64,000 bases of DNA from Paraburkholderia aromaticivorans (GTDB taxonomy: Bacteria; Pseudomonadota; Gammaproteobacteria; Burkholderiales; Burkholderiaceae), in the NCBI RefSeq assembly GCF_002278075.1, contig NZ_CP022989.1:3410001-3474000 (forward strand), read 5' to 3'. The notes beneath the pieces are model-generated. The model saw nothing but the letters and a program-made list of their open reading frames with translations. It did no database searches and was not told the DNA's origin. The translations under genes were made by a program, and so were the position numbers. This document shows, piece by piece, positions 10,148 to 19,615 of this stretch. The stretch's first letter is position 1; each line of letters begins with the position of its first letter.

Positions 10148-11698
10148 TCAGCCGTTGCCGCCTTGCCCGGGCACGCCACCGCCGCCGGGCGGCTTAGCCG
10201 CGGCGCTCGCTGCCTCGGTCCCCGCAGAGCCGCCGGGCGCGCCGCCCGGCGCAATACCTGCCGAACCTGCCGAACCTGCCGAAACCGCTGAACCTGCCGA
10301 ACCTGCCGAACCCGCTGAACCTGCTGAACCCGCCGAACCCGCTGAACCCGCTGGAGCCTGAGCACGACGCGCAAGCCGCCACGCGATCGCGCCGAGCGAC
10401 CCGACAGCCAGCAGCAGCGCCGCCCACAGCCCATACCGGCGCATCGCATCCGGGTCGTGGCTCGCGGCCTGCGCGCTTGCTGCCTGCGCGGCGGACAGCG
10501 CGTCACCCAGGTGCGCCGTCGCGGGCACCGCTGAGGCGCCCATCAACAGATCGCTCCGGCTCACCGCCGACGACGCCGTCGCCGCGTTCCCCACCGCCAG
10601 CGTGAACGGCGCCGCGCCGCGCGCGACGAAAGTCAGCGTGGCCTGCCGCCAGCCCGCGGCAATGGTCAGTGTTCCGCTGCCCAGTCCGCCGTTGCGCGTG
10701 TCGACCACCACCCGCCATTGCCGATCCGTGTCGGGCGTCAATTCGAGCGACGGGTTGCTCTGCTCCACCGCGCCGTTGTGCAGGCGGAACAGCATCGCGC
10801 CCGCCACTTCGCGCCACGGCGTCTCCAGCCCCGCGCGCGAATAGACGACGGCAGGCGCGACGGTATTCGGTTGCGGCAGGTTCAGCCGCAACCGGTCGAC
10901 CGGATACGGCCCCCCGGTGCTGAAGAAGTACTCGCCGGGCTTCGGTCCCGCGTGGGCGACGATGCCTTCGCGCCACGCCCGGTCCGCGCGTTGCGCCGGC
11001 TCGACGGCAACCGCCTGCATCTCCATGTCCATCGAGTCGACATACGGCGCGCCGTCGAGCCAGTGCAAGCGCAGATAACGCGCCGGCGTGCCCGCCAGTT
11101 CGATCCGGTCCTGACTCAACGTGCTGCCGTTGTAGCTGACCTTGAGAAGTTGCGCGTCGCCCGCGGGTTGCCAGTGACGCAAATCGTCACTGGCTTCGAC
11201 GCTCACGCGCCCCTGGTAATTGTCGTCGCGCAGATGCACCAGCAATGCGCTCACGCGACTCGTGCGCGGCATGCGCCCGACATCGATCAGGTCGGTGTCG
11301 TGTTGCGCGCGCGACGGCGGCGCCGAGGTCGCGCGCAACGAGCCGTCGCCGGCGATCGTCACCCCGAGCGGCGCGCCGGAACTTCTGGCGGCGGCAGGCG
11401 GCAACGGAAACCAGCGCGCCGGCCGCAGCGTGGGCGGCGTGCGAGAGGGCTCGCGTGGCGCATCGAGCGAGTACGGCACGGGTTCGCCCGCGCCGTTGAA
11501 GACGCGCACGTCGCCCAGGTCGCCGCGCTGGCTCGCCGCATAGACGGCTGCCGGCAGCGTCACGCTGTAATACGCGGCGCCGTCTTCCAGTTGGAGCGCG
11601 AAACGTTGTGCGAAATCATCAGCCGCGAACGCGGGTGCGCACGCCCCCGCCACGACGATCGCACAACACCAGCCAGTCAATATAAAAACACGCTTCAT
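10148..11698 (-). CDS. DUF3999 domain-containing membrane-anchored protein
   Basis: Unknown function. The 516 residues start with a signal peptide (MKRVFILTGWCCAIVVAGACAPAFA) and continue as a mostly beta-rich periplasmic region of the DUF3999 type. One transmembrane helix follows near residue 430 (YGLWAALLLAVGSLGAIAW). The C-terminal tail is almost pure Ala-Gly-Ser. The start overlaps the DUF2339 stop by an ATGA, so the two are translationally coupled. This pairing is common in Proteobacteria and suggests one membrane complex. Confidence 0.85.
   Translation of the reverse strand: MKRVFILTGWCCAIVVAGACAPAFAADDFAQRFALQLEDGAAYYSVTLPAAVYAASQRGDLGDVRVFNGAGEPVPYSLDAPREPSRTPPTLRPARWFPLPPAAARSSGAPLGVTIAGDGSLRATSAPPSRAQHDTDLIDVGRMPRTSRVSALLVHLRDDNYQGRVSVEASDDLRHWQPAGDAQLLKVSYNGSTLSQDRIELAGTPARYLRLHWLDGAPYVDSMDMEMQAVAVEPAQRADRAWREGIVAHAGPKPGEYFFSTGGPYPVDRLRLNLPQPNTVAPAVVYSRAGLETPWREVAGAMLFRLHNGAVEQSNPSLELTPDTDRQWRVVVDTRNGGLGSGTLTIAAGWRQATLTFVARGAAPFTLAVGNAATASSAVSRSDLLMGASAVPATAHLGDALSAAQAASAQAASHDPDAMRRYGLWAALLLAVGSLGAIAWRLARRAQAPAGSAGSAGSAGSAGSAGSAGSAVSAGSAGSAGIAPGGAPGGSAGTEAASAAAKPPGGGGVPGQGGNG
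10257..10352. repeat. 9-bp tandem repeat in the 3' end of the DUF3999 gene
   Basis: About eleven imperfect copies of GAACCTGCC (plus strand) encode an Ala-Gly-Ser repeat tail on the minus strand. The unit is a multiple of three, so copy-number change keeps the reading frame. Confidence 0.9.
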
Positions 11699-14600
11699 TG
11701 CTCAGTTTCCAGGACCAAAGCCTTGGGCGGCAACGGCGAGAAGTAGCCGATCAGCAGCAACATCACACCGATGCCGATAAACGATACGATCCGCTCGATC
11801 CCTGTCACGTGGGACAGGTCGAACAGGAACAGCTTGACCACGGTGGCCGCCAGCAGCGCGGCGCCGATGAACCAGAACATCCGGCTCGCCCGGTGCGTCG
11901 CCCAGATCATCACGGCGAGCGCGCACACTGTCCAGAATACCGATATTGACGCCTGCACGAGCATGGCGTGTGACATCGTCTCGAACTCATACGGGATACC
12001 GGTCCAGTGATGCAGCGTGCGCAACAGCATAGCGTTCAACCAGAAGAAACCGGTCGCGCCGGCCACCACCTGCAGCGGGACGCGATACTCGCTGATCGGC
12101 ACGCCGAGCCGGTGAATGCGCACGAGCCAGAACGTCGCCAGCGCGAACACCACCGCCTGCACCAGGTCAAGCGGATTGAGCAGCGGCAGGCGCGCCCACG
12201 CGCCGCCGTCCTGAGTGAGGTTCGCATAGAACGTCCACACCCACATCACCAGCACGAGCGGCGTCGACGCAATCGCGCACAGCCGCACGAGGCCGTCGCG
12301 GTGCGCAAGCCATAAGCCGGCGAAGGCAAACGCGCTCCAGCCGACCAGAAACACCTGCTGCAGCTTGAACGACGCGAGCACCGCGTCGACATCGTACGCC
12401 GCGTCGAAATGATGATGCAGCGTGCGCAGCAGCAGCGCGTTGAACCAGAGGAACAGCGTGGCGAGCAGCAGATAATCGAAGCCGGGCGGATGCCACCGCA
12501 CGCCCAGCGCGCGCAGTCTGCGCAGCCATACCGCGCAGGCGACGAACACGAGGATCTGCGCGACATCGAGCGGGTTGAGGAGCGGCAGCCAGATGAGCGG
12601 CGCGGCGCTGCCGTCGCTCATCACGCTTGCGATACTCCACGCCCACAAGAGGACGGCGAGCGGCGCCGGCGCCCACACCTGATAGGCCCGCATGAAGCGC
12701 GCGACCGGCCAGCGCAGGCGGTGCCCGGCGCCCGCCACCCACAGCAGGAGCACGCCGAAGCCGTACGCCCACGCACTCCAGCTCCACGCGCCTTCGGGCA
12801 CGTAGGCGCGCAAACGCCAATAGCCTTCGAGCGCGGCAAGCGCGCCGACCGTCCAGAACATCAACGTATGCAGCGCTCCGAGCACACTGTCGCTGCCGTC
12901 GCGCTGCTGACGCCACAACAACGCATACGCGCAGAGCGCGGCGAGCGCGCAAACCAGCCAGCCGTAAACGTTCACCGGCGCCATGTGCAAGGTAAAGAGA
13001 CTAGCGCCCAGCAGCGCGAGGACCGGCACGAGCGCGAGCGCCGGCAACCCGGCAAGCGGCCAGCGCAGCGTGCGGCGCACGCCGTGCGCGAGCCACGCGC
13101 TCAGCGCGGCGAACAGTGCGACGGCGGCGGTATCGAAGCGGGCGTGGCCGTGTGCAAGATGGGCGTTTGCGTACGCGTGAATTTCGTGAAGGCCGCCGAA
13201 GGTCCACCACCACAGCCCCCACACACTGGCGACGAGGCCGATCCGTGGCATCCACCGGTGCCACTCACCCGCTTCGCTGCGGCCGTGCAAACGCCATCCC
13301 GTGAAAATGCCCGCCGCCGCAATCAGGACGGCGGCGATGCAGGCGCCGTTCAGTACCGGCCAGACATTTGGGTCGTGGCTCGGCGTGAGCATGCCGACCG
13401 CGTAGGCGCCCGCCGCGGCCAGCTGCAGCAGCAAGCCGAAGCCGAACGCCGTCAAGCGCCGCTGACGCACGGCGAGCCAGATGAGCGCGGCGCCTTCGAT
13501 GGCCCAGGTTGCGCTCGTCGTCGGCCCGGTGAACGCGAGCGGCACGGCAAGCGTGGCGAAGATCACCGTCAGCGCGAGCATGGCCTCGAACATCATGCCG
13601 AGACGTTCGCGGTGCCGCGACAGCCAGCCCGCGATCGCCAGATAGAGCGCCGCCAGCGCCACCGCGCTCCACGCGAGACCCAACGGGGTGTCTTTCACCA
13701 GCGCGGCCTGCAGGCCGATCGCCACCAGCGGCGTGCCGAACACCAGGGTGCCGTCGACATAGTGCTTGAGCGCGATTTCGCGCCGTACCGCGTAGAGCAA
13801 CGCGATGCCGACGTACATCAGGAAGAACAGAATCAGGAACGGCTCGGTACTGGCAAACAACTCAGGACGGTAGGCGGTCACACCCCACGCGGCGCCGATT
13901 GAAAACGTGAACACGAAACCGAGCAGATTCAACGGACGCCATGCCTTGAACCAGGCAATCGCGAAGATGCCCGCATTGAGCAACGCGTAGTAGCTGAACA
14001 GCATGACATGGCTGCCACCGCCGGTGGACAGCAGCATCGGCGCGAGAAACCCGCCCGCGCTGCCCATGAAGGCCAGCGACGACGCGTTCTGCCGAACCGC
14101 CAGAAATGCGCTGAGCGCGCAGATCGCGATCATCAGCGGCAAGGCCGCGCCCGCCGGCAGCAGATGGTAGAGCCGGGTCGCGGCGAACACCGTCAGATAC
14201 AGCGCCCCGACGCCGCCACCTTGCACGATCAGTCCGTACGCGCCGCGTCGCTCGCCGATGCGCCAGCCGAGCACGAGCAAGGCGGTCGCGGCCAGGGCCA
14301 CGCCGGCGAGGCGGAATTCGATCGGCAGCAGGCTGTTGTCCGCGGCGTATTTGAGCAGGAAGGCAATGCCGAAAAACAGCACGATGATGCCGGCCCGCAC
14401 GACCGTGTTGCCGCCCAGCAGCCAGTCGCGGCCCGCTTTGAAAAGGCGCTCGGCGAGGCTCGGCCCGCGTGGAGGCGACGGCGCAGCAGGCACGGGCGGC
14501 TGGACGAAAACGGCGTGGGTGATCGGGCTGGCTGGAGGTGCGTCCGTTGCACCCGGTGTGCCTGTTGGGCCCGGTGTGCTCGTTGCACCCGGTGTGCCTG

Positions 14601-15273
14601 TTGCACTCGGTATGCCTGTTGGGCCTCGTGTGCTCGTTGCACCCGTTGTGTCCGTTGCACCCGTTGTGTCCGTTGCAGCCGTTGTGTCCGTTGCAGCCGT
14701 TGTGCTCGCCGCACCCATTGCGTCGGGTGCGCTCGTGGCGCCCATGGTGCCGCCTGCGCCCATTGCCACCGCAGCGCTCGCCATGCGCTGCGCGGCTGAG
14801 GTCGAAGTTTCGACGCTTGTCGAAGAAGCGCGCCCGCCGGCGAGCTGGATCGCCGGCACCCCCGTTTGGGGACGCGTCGGCTCCCCGCTCTCAGACGCGG
14901 CGACATCCTGACGCGATCCCGCGTCAGGTGCCGGCGACGTGGCCGCCGCTGTATCCGCAGTCCGCGCCCCAGCATTGTCAGCAACCTCGCCGCCCCCTGC
15001 GCGCAACCGATGAATTTCACCCCGCAACTCGACGATCTCCCGTTCGAGCCGCTCGACGCGAGCCGCAAGTCCCGCCGACGACTCCCGGCTATCCGCTGCG
15101 TCCAATTTGCCAGCACTTTCCGTCGCCGCGCCTGGAGACTTCTTCCGCAGCAGACGCGCAAGCGCAATACCGGCCGCGGCGCCGAGGAGCGCCCCCAACC
15201 TGATCGAGAAGTCATTCGACAGGGCCGCCAACGTGCCCACCAGCGCGCCAAGCAGGGCCAATATCACGCTCAT
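11695..15273 (-). CDS. DUF2339 multi-pass membrane protein
   Basis: Large integral membrane protein of 1192 residues and unknown function. The N-terminus has a hydrophobic hairpin and a heptad-rich region (RVERLEREIVELRGEIHRL). A low-complexity Thr/Gly/Pro/Ala linker follows (about residues 170-250), then more than 20 predicted transmembrane helices from about residue 290 to the end. It is first in a two-gene operon with DUF3999. Size and layout match DUF2339 proteins. A proteomic or deletion phenotype would be needed to assign a role. Confidence 0.87.
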   Translation of the reverse strand: MSVILALLGALVGTLAALSNDFSIRLGALLGAAAGIALARLLRKKSPGAATESAGKLDAADSRESSAGLAARVERLEREIVELRGEIHRLRAGGGEVADNAGARTADTAAATSPAPDAGSRQDVAASESGEPTRPQTGVPAIQLAGGRASSTSVETSTSAAQRMASAAVAMGAGGTMGATSAPDAMGAASTTAATDTTAATDTTGATDTTGATSTRGPTGIPSATGTPGATSTPGPTGTPGATDAPPASPITHAVFVQPPVPAAPSPPRGPSLAERLFKAGRDWLLGGNTVVRAGIIVLFFGIAFLLKYAADNSLLPIEFRLAGVALAATALLVLGWRIGERRGAYGLIVQGGGVGALYLTVFAATRLYHLLPAGAALPLMIAICALSAFLAVRQNASSLAFMGSAGGFLAPMLLSTGGGSHVMLFSYYALLNAGIFAIAWFKAWRPLNLLGFVFTFSIGAAWGVTAYRPELFASTEPFLILFFLMYVGIALLYAVRREIALKHYVDGTLVFGTPLVAIGLQAALVKDTPLGLAWSAVALAALYLAIAGWLSRHRERLGMMFEAMLALTVIFATLAVPLAFTGPTTSATWAIEGAALIWLAVRQRRLTAFGFGLLLQLAAAGAYAVGMLTPSHDPNVWPVLNGACIAAVLIAAAGIFTGWRLHGRSEAGEWHRWMPRIGLVASVWGLWWWTFGGLHEIHAYANAHLAHGHARFDTAAVALFAALSAWLAHGVRRTLRWPLAGLPALALVPVLALLGASLFTLHMAPVNVYGWLVCALAALCAYALLWRQQRDGSDSVLGALHTLMFWTVGALAALEGYWRLRAYVPEGAWSWSAWAYGFGVLLLWVAGAGHRLRWPVARFMRAYQVWAPAPLAVLLWAWSIASVMSDGSAAPLIWLPLLNPLDVAQILVFVACAVWLRRLRALGVRWHPPGFDYLLLATLFLWFNALLLRTLHHHFDAAYDVDAVLASFKLQQVFLVGWSAFAFAGLWLAHRDGLVRLCAIASTPLVLVMWVWTFYANLTQDGGAWARLPLLNPLDLVQAVVFALATFWLVRIHRLGVPISEYRVPLQVVAGATGFFWLNAMLLRTLHHWTGIPYEFETMSHAMLVQASISVFWTVCALAVMIWATHRASRMFWFIGAALLAATVVKLFLFDLSHVTGIERIVSFIGIGVMLLLIGYFSPLPPKALVLETEQ
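14530..14760. repeat. 15-bp-period tandem repeat in the DUF2339 linker
   Basis: Degenerate pentapeptide units such as TGATD, TGATS and PGATS recur about 15 times in the translated minus strand, from 15-bp DNA units like CGTTGTGTCCGTTGC. The tract is collagen-like in composition and keeps the frame. Confidence 0.85.
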
Positions 15274-15548
15274 CGCATCCCTCTTTTTTTTATTGTGTTG
15301 TTCTGCAGCGAGATTTGTTTAGTCACGCACGGATCGATCCGCGAGTCATGCGTCAACAATACGGCAAAAAGCGGCGCGCAGAATACCATGCAAAGCCCTC
15401 GCTCGCGCCAGCGAGCCGGTGCCTGCAACGCAAGGCGATCGCTACGGCGTCGTACCGGCCGGCGCACACGATCTGCCGCCAACCATGTCAAAATTCGGCA
15501 CCGGGCGATCGAGCCTCAATCTCTCACATTTCATCCAGGGAAGTTGCA

Positions 15549-15836
15549 GTGGACATCAACAAACAGGTCGCGGCCCTCACCGCTTCGGAACTCCAGACGG
15601 CCGGCGCAAGCCAGGCCACGGCGATTGCCGTCAGCGTGCTGCTGCGTCATCTACGCTCGCCTGAGCTGGCGAAGCTGTTGTCGGCGGCGTTCGAAAACCA
15701 TCAGGCGGTCATGTTGCAAACGCCATGGCCCGATCAGATGCTGCAGGCTTTCGAATCGACCCGCCGTTTTCTCGAAGGTGCCGCACAAGCGGACTTGCCA
15801 GGCACGCAAGCGCCCCAGCAGACGCCTGACGTCTGA
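15549..15836 (+). CDS. Small conserved-looking protein of unknown function
   Basis: A 95-residue soluble protein, not recognised. I chose the GTG at 15549 because AGGGAAG lies 7 bp upstream and the region before it reads like non-coding sequence. The product (beginning MDINKQVAALTASELQ) is helical, with no signal peptide or membrane segment. It contains LLRHLRSPELAKLLSAAFE and ends in a Pro/Gln-rich tail. It is divergent from DUF2339. It is likely a real gene from its start signal and composition, but the function is unknown. Confidence 0.6.
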   Translation: MDINKQVAALTASELQTAGASQATAIAVSVLLRHLRSPELAKLLSAAFENHQAVMLQTPWPDQMLQAFESTRRFLEGAAQADLPGTQAPQQTPDV

Positions 15837-16076
15837 GCGCCTGAGCGCGGCCGGGCAGCCGTCGGCGGCGACGCCGAAACAGAAAAAACTCCCGCCAGTC
15901 CCGGTCAGTCGAACGGGCGCCTCGCCTGTACGACCCATACGCACGCGCTCACGCTCGCGGGCGGCGCAAGCCGCCGGGCGAAGGCAGCCCGATCGGCGAG
16001 CGCGACGCATGGCGTGCATGCGTACCTCACGGGGGCGGCGGCGGATGCCTTTGGCAGTTTTCCCGCAGGCGCGACG

Positions 16077-17186
16077 TCATCGCCACGGGCTGCCGATCTG
16101 GACGTAAAAGGCATTCTGCGCAGGCCCGCGCGCGATGTCGATGCCAATGGTCAGCCCGATCTTTCGAACCAACAGGTAGCGGAACCCCGCGCCGACGCCA
16201 TACGCTGTCGGAGCATCGGAGAAGGAGTGAAGCCTTCCGTACGAACGGCCCACTCCTCCGAACGTGAGCACCGACCAGGCCGGCGTGACGTTCCAACGAA
16301 TTTCCAGCTCGGTCGTGAGCTGATTGCGATCCTGGTATTTCGCTGCCGGCACGCCGCGCAACGCGACGTACGGCTGGGCAAAGAAAGGAATATTGCCTTG
16401 AGAAAATCCCGCATCCGCCCGTAATCCAAGCACCCAGCCCGGACTCAGCGGAAACCAATGAAACGCCTTTGCTGACTGCACCTCGAAGTCTGACGTGCTG
16501 CCGAGCACGCTACGCGCGAATTCGGCGACGAACTCGGCATAGGTTCCGTCGCGCGGATAGAAATTGTCGTCTCGGGAATCGTAGTTGGCGAGAATGCCGC
16601 CCTTGGCGACATTCTGATCGACATCGAAGTTTTGCAACGTTGAAGGCAGGCCATTGTTAAGCGATGTGCGCGACCGGAAGAAGGTGTATCGCGGGCCTAC
16701 GTACCAGCGGGTCTCGCCTAAGCGGAAGAGAACCTGTTGATACAGGAAGGCGCCCTCCAGCTGATACGACTGCGGATTGCCCAGAATGCCGTAGTAGTTC
16801 AGGTGAAAACTGGCTTTACCCAGGATCCCGATGTACCGGATGCTGTCCTGATTCCACGAATGCGTATGCAGCAACGCCCCGCCCCAGCTATGCGTGCCCG
16901 TCACACATCCGGCGATTCCGGTGATGTTCGGGCGGGGCGTGCGTACAGCGGAAGATGCCGAATCGTCACCCGCCTCCTCTGGCAAGCTGAAATGCAATAA
17001 CGCCAGCCCGAGTCCATAACCGACCGCCGGCTCGGTAACGAAGATGGGGACCGGCAACACTCCGTTGCGAGTGAGCAAAATATTGTTCTTGTCGATGCCG
17101 GCATCCTGTGCGCCCACCATGCCGTCGTCCGCACTCGCATGACATGCGTATAGCAATATCCCTGCAACAAGCGCGGCAAAGCGCAA
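16077..17186 (-). CDS. BamA/TamA (D15)-like outer-membrane beta-barrel protein
   Basis: Predicted outer-membrane barrel of the bacterial surface antigen D15 family. The start codon is TTG at 17186, giving a clean signal peptide (MRFAALVAGILLYACHASA). The body has alternating amphipathic strands. Family motifs include PRDGTYAEFVAEF, LRGVPAAKYQDRNQLTTELEIRW and a terminal strand IGLTIGIDIARGP. With 369 residues and no POTRA domains, it is a short barrel-only member rather than BamA itself. It is monocistronic, and its role and substrate are unknown. A downstream alternative start seems unlikely because it would cut the signal peptide. Confidence 0.8.
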   Translation of the reverse strand: MRFAALVAGILLYACHASADDGMVGAQDAGIDKNNILLTRNGVLPVPIFVTEPAVGYGLGLALLHFSLPEEAGDDSASSAVRTPRPNITGIAGCVTGTHSWGGALLHTHSWNQDSIRYIGILGKASFHLNYYGILGNPQSYQLEGAFLYQQVLFRLGETRWYVGPRYTFFRSRTSLNNGLPSTLQNFDVDQNVAKGGILANYDSRDDNFYPRDGTYAEFVAEFARSVLGSTSDFEVQSAKAFHWFPLSPGWVLGLRADAGFSQGNIPFFAQPYVALRGVPAAKYQDRNQLTTELEIRWNVTPAWSVLTFGGVGRSYGRLHSFSDAPTAYGVGAGFRYLLVRKIGLTIGIDIARGPAQNAFYVQIGSPWR

Positions 17187-17319
17187 TCCGGATGCCGGGT
17201 ATCGGGCGGTTCCACGGATTGTCTACGGTCCGTGCCGCCGGCTTCAATCGTCACGGCGATCGGGCCGATCGAGCCAATCGTGAAGATCGAACAAAGCGAT
17301 GCGCGATCGACACCGTCGG

Positions 17320-19584
17320 TCACTCCGGCAACGCGCTCAACCGGAAGAAGCGCAGTGCGTCCTCATCAGGTTGGCCAAACCACGTCGCGTACATGGCCCG
17401 AAAATCCGCGGACGCGAATGTCTGGCTGAGGGTCCGGTCGACCAGCAGGCGCAGGTCGTCGTCTCCCCGCGGCATCCCGATGGCGACGGGGAGATAGGTG
17501 AAGCGGCGGGTGAGCACGCTCAACTCCGTCGCCGAGGGACTGCTCTTTGCCTGCGCCAACAGAAGCGCTCGCTCCGCGAAGAAGACGTTTGCCTTGCGCG
17601 CGAGCACCTGCTGCACGCCCGCTTCAACACCGGCGACCGGCGTGACCGTTGCCGTGATATCGAATGAATCGAGCTTTCCCGCCACCCACCGCTCGGTGGG
17701 CGAGCCCGCCACCACGGCAATGGTCTGCTGCGAGAGAACTTGTGCAGGCGACGCCCGCCAGAATGGGCGATTCGGGAGCTGCGAGCCGTTGAGTATTTCC
17801 CTCAGCCCAGTCGGCGCGTCGGTGCGAAGAATCGCCCCGACGCCGCCGGGATAGACAGGAATCGAGAACGAAATCTCCTTCCTTCCGGTCAGCGTGTCGG
17901 CTTCGCCGCACAGCAGATCGATGCGCCCCTCCTGCACGGCGCGAAAGCGGTCGTTCACCGGAACCGGCACCCACTGCACCGTCAGTGCGGAAAGTCCGAG
18001 CGCGTCTTTGACATGGTCGGCAATCTTCTGGCACAGCGCCACCGTGTAGCCGGCGGCATGACCCGCGTCGTCGCGATAGGCGAACGGCTGCGCGTCACTG
18101 ACATACCCAAGCACGATCTTGCCCGACTGTTTGATCCGCGCGAGGCTGCCCGCCGGCGCATTCGTCACGGCGGCAACGCCCGCCGCATGCGCCCGATGCG
18201 GCGTGAAGGCGGCCGCCATCCCGATCGCGATCACGAGGGCGGCCGTGCCCGCCGCCGCTGCCGCACGTACGGCGCCGCGCGAGTTGGAGAAGCGTGGCGC
18301 GATAAAACCAAAGATCACGTAGCCGATCGCCATCACCAGCATACCGCCGAGCACGGCGTCCTTGCCCGCCGCATAGAGCGCATACACGGAGTAAAGCATC
18401 GCCACTACCGTGACAATCGCATTGCGCCGGTAGACGGCAGGCTCCGTTCCGGCGTTGCGCATCATCACGAATAGCGCCGACAGCGAAACGATATACGGCA
18501 CCACATTGGTCACCACCGCGAGATTGACGAGGGCCTCGAATTGTTCGCTGAGGTTCGGCGAAATCGTGGACAGGGCCATCAGCGACTGCACCGCGCCCAT
18601 GATGATCATGCCGACAAGCGGTGCGCCCATGCGGTTCGCCCTGCCGAACACGGCCGGGAACATGCGGCTATCCGCCGCGTCTTTTGCCGTCTGCGCGAGC
18701 GTGAATTGCCAGCCCAACAGGGAACCCACGCACGCCATTGCCGCGAGCGCCATCACGATGTTACCCACCAGCGGAGTGAACATGCGCGCATACGCCAGGC
18801 CGAACGGCCCGGTCGACTTCGCCAGATCGGCGTTGGGCACGATACCCTGGATGACAGCCGTCGAGAGGATGTAGATCACCGCCGCGCCCAGCGTTCCGAA
18901 CAGGCTCGCGAGAGGCACGTCGCGCTTCGGATTCTCGACGGCTGACGAGTTCTGCACCGCCGACTCCATGCCGAGAAACGCCCATAACGTGAGCGAGATG
19001 CTCGAACCCATGCCCTCCACGAGACCCAATCCCTTCGGATTCCACGCCGCCGCGAATGTGCCGCCGTGGAACCAGAACCAGCCTCCGATGGAGATGAATC
19101 CCACCGGAAGGATGACGCCCCACACCGTTATCGAGCCGATCTGCCCGGTCAGTTTCGGACCGCCGAAGTTCGCGACGGTAGTGAGCCACAACAGGGCGAT
19201 CACGCCGATGCAGGTGGCGATCGGCGAGGCCGTCAGTCCGGGAAAGAAGGCCGCGAGATATCCCAGCGCCGAACTCGCGACCGCCACATTCGCGATGGCG
19301 ACCGACACGAAGTAAAGGAAGAACACCTGGAAGTAGCCCGACTTGCCGTAGGCGTCCTCGGCGTAGGCCGCCATGCCCCCCGCGCGCTGATTGAGGATAC
19401 CGGCCTGCGCGAAGCCATAGGCGATCGCCATCGATCCCACCGCTGTCACCACCCACGACAGCAACGAAATCGCGCCGACTTTGGCCATATTGGCCGGCAG
19501 CATGATGATGCCCGAGCCCATCATGTTCACGGTCACGATGAACGTCAACTGCATGACGTTCATTTTCTTCTTCGCTTCAGCCAT
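17320..19584 (-). CDS. PotE-like amino-acid/polyamine antiporter fused to a periplasmic solute-binding domain
   Basis: A 754-residue fusion. Residues 1-440 are an APC-superfamily permease closest in appearance to PotE/ArcD-type exchangers, with about 12 helices, the TM1 signature GSGIIMLPANMAKVG and LWAFLGMESA in TM6. A further hydrophobic segment follows (about 445-470), then a family 3 solute-binding domain (about 480-754; GKIVLGYVSDAQPFAYRDDAG and RIDLLCGEADTL). The extra helix should place the binding domain in the periplasm. PotE alone is about 440 residues. The gene follows ornithine decarboxylase by 31 bp, with AGGAG before the ATG, so ornithine uptake with putrescine export is the likely job. 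Substrate choice by the added domain is inference. Confidence 0.85.
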   Translation of the reverse strand: MAEAKKKMNVMQLTFIVTVNMMGSGIIMLPANMAKVGAISLLSWVVTAVGSMAIAYGFAQAGILNQRAGGMAAYAEDAYGKSGYFQVFFLYFVSVAIANVAVASSALGYLAAFFPGLTASPIATCIGVIALLWLTTVANFGGPKLTGQIGSITVWGVILPVGFISIGGWFWFHGGTFAAAWNPKGLGLVEGMGSSISLTLWAFLGMESAVQNSSAVENPKRDVPLASLFGTLGAAVIYILSTAVIQGIVPNADLAKSTGPFGLAYARMFTPLVGNIVMALAAMACVGSLLGWQFTLAQTAKDAADSRMFPAVFGRANRMGAPLVGMIIMGAVQSLMALSTISPNLSEQFEALVNLAVVTNVVPYIVSLSALFVMMRNAGTEPAVYRRNAIVTVVAMLYSVYALYAAGKDAVLGGMLVMAIGYVIFGFIAPRFSNSRGAVRAAAAAGTAALVIAIGMAAAFTPHRAHAAGVAAVTNAPAGSLARIKQSGKIVLGYVSDAQPFAYRDDAGHAAGYTVALCQKIADHVKDALGLSALTVQWVPVPVNDRFRAVQEGRIDLLCGEADTLTGRKEISFSIPVYPGGVGAILRTDAPTGLREILNGSQLPNRPFWRASPAQVLSQQTIAVVAGSPTERWVAGKLDSFDITATVTPVAGVEAGVQQVLARKANVFFAERALLLAQAKSSPSATELSVLTRRFTYLPVAIGMPRGDDDLRLLVDRTLSQTFASADFRAMYATWFGQPDEDALRFFRLSALPE

Positions 19585-19615
19585 GGCACCTACTCCTGAA
19601 AAGGTTGCGTGCCGC

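Noticed and set aside
12409..13902. 497-codon plus-strand frame inside DUF2339
   Set aside because: Composition (Arg, Gln, His, Pro) is that of an antisense shadow of a membrane protein gene.
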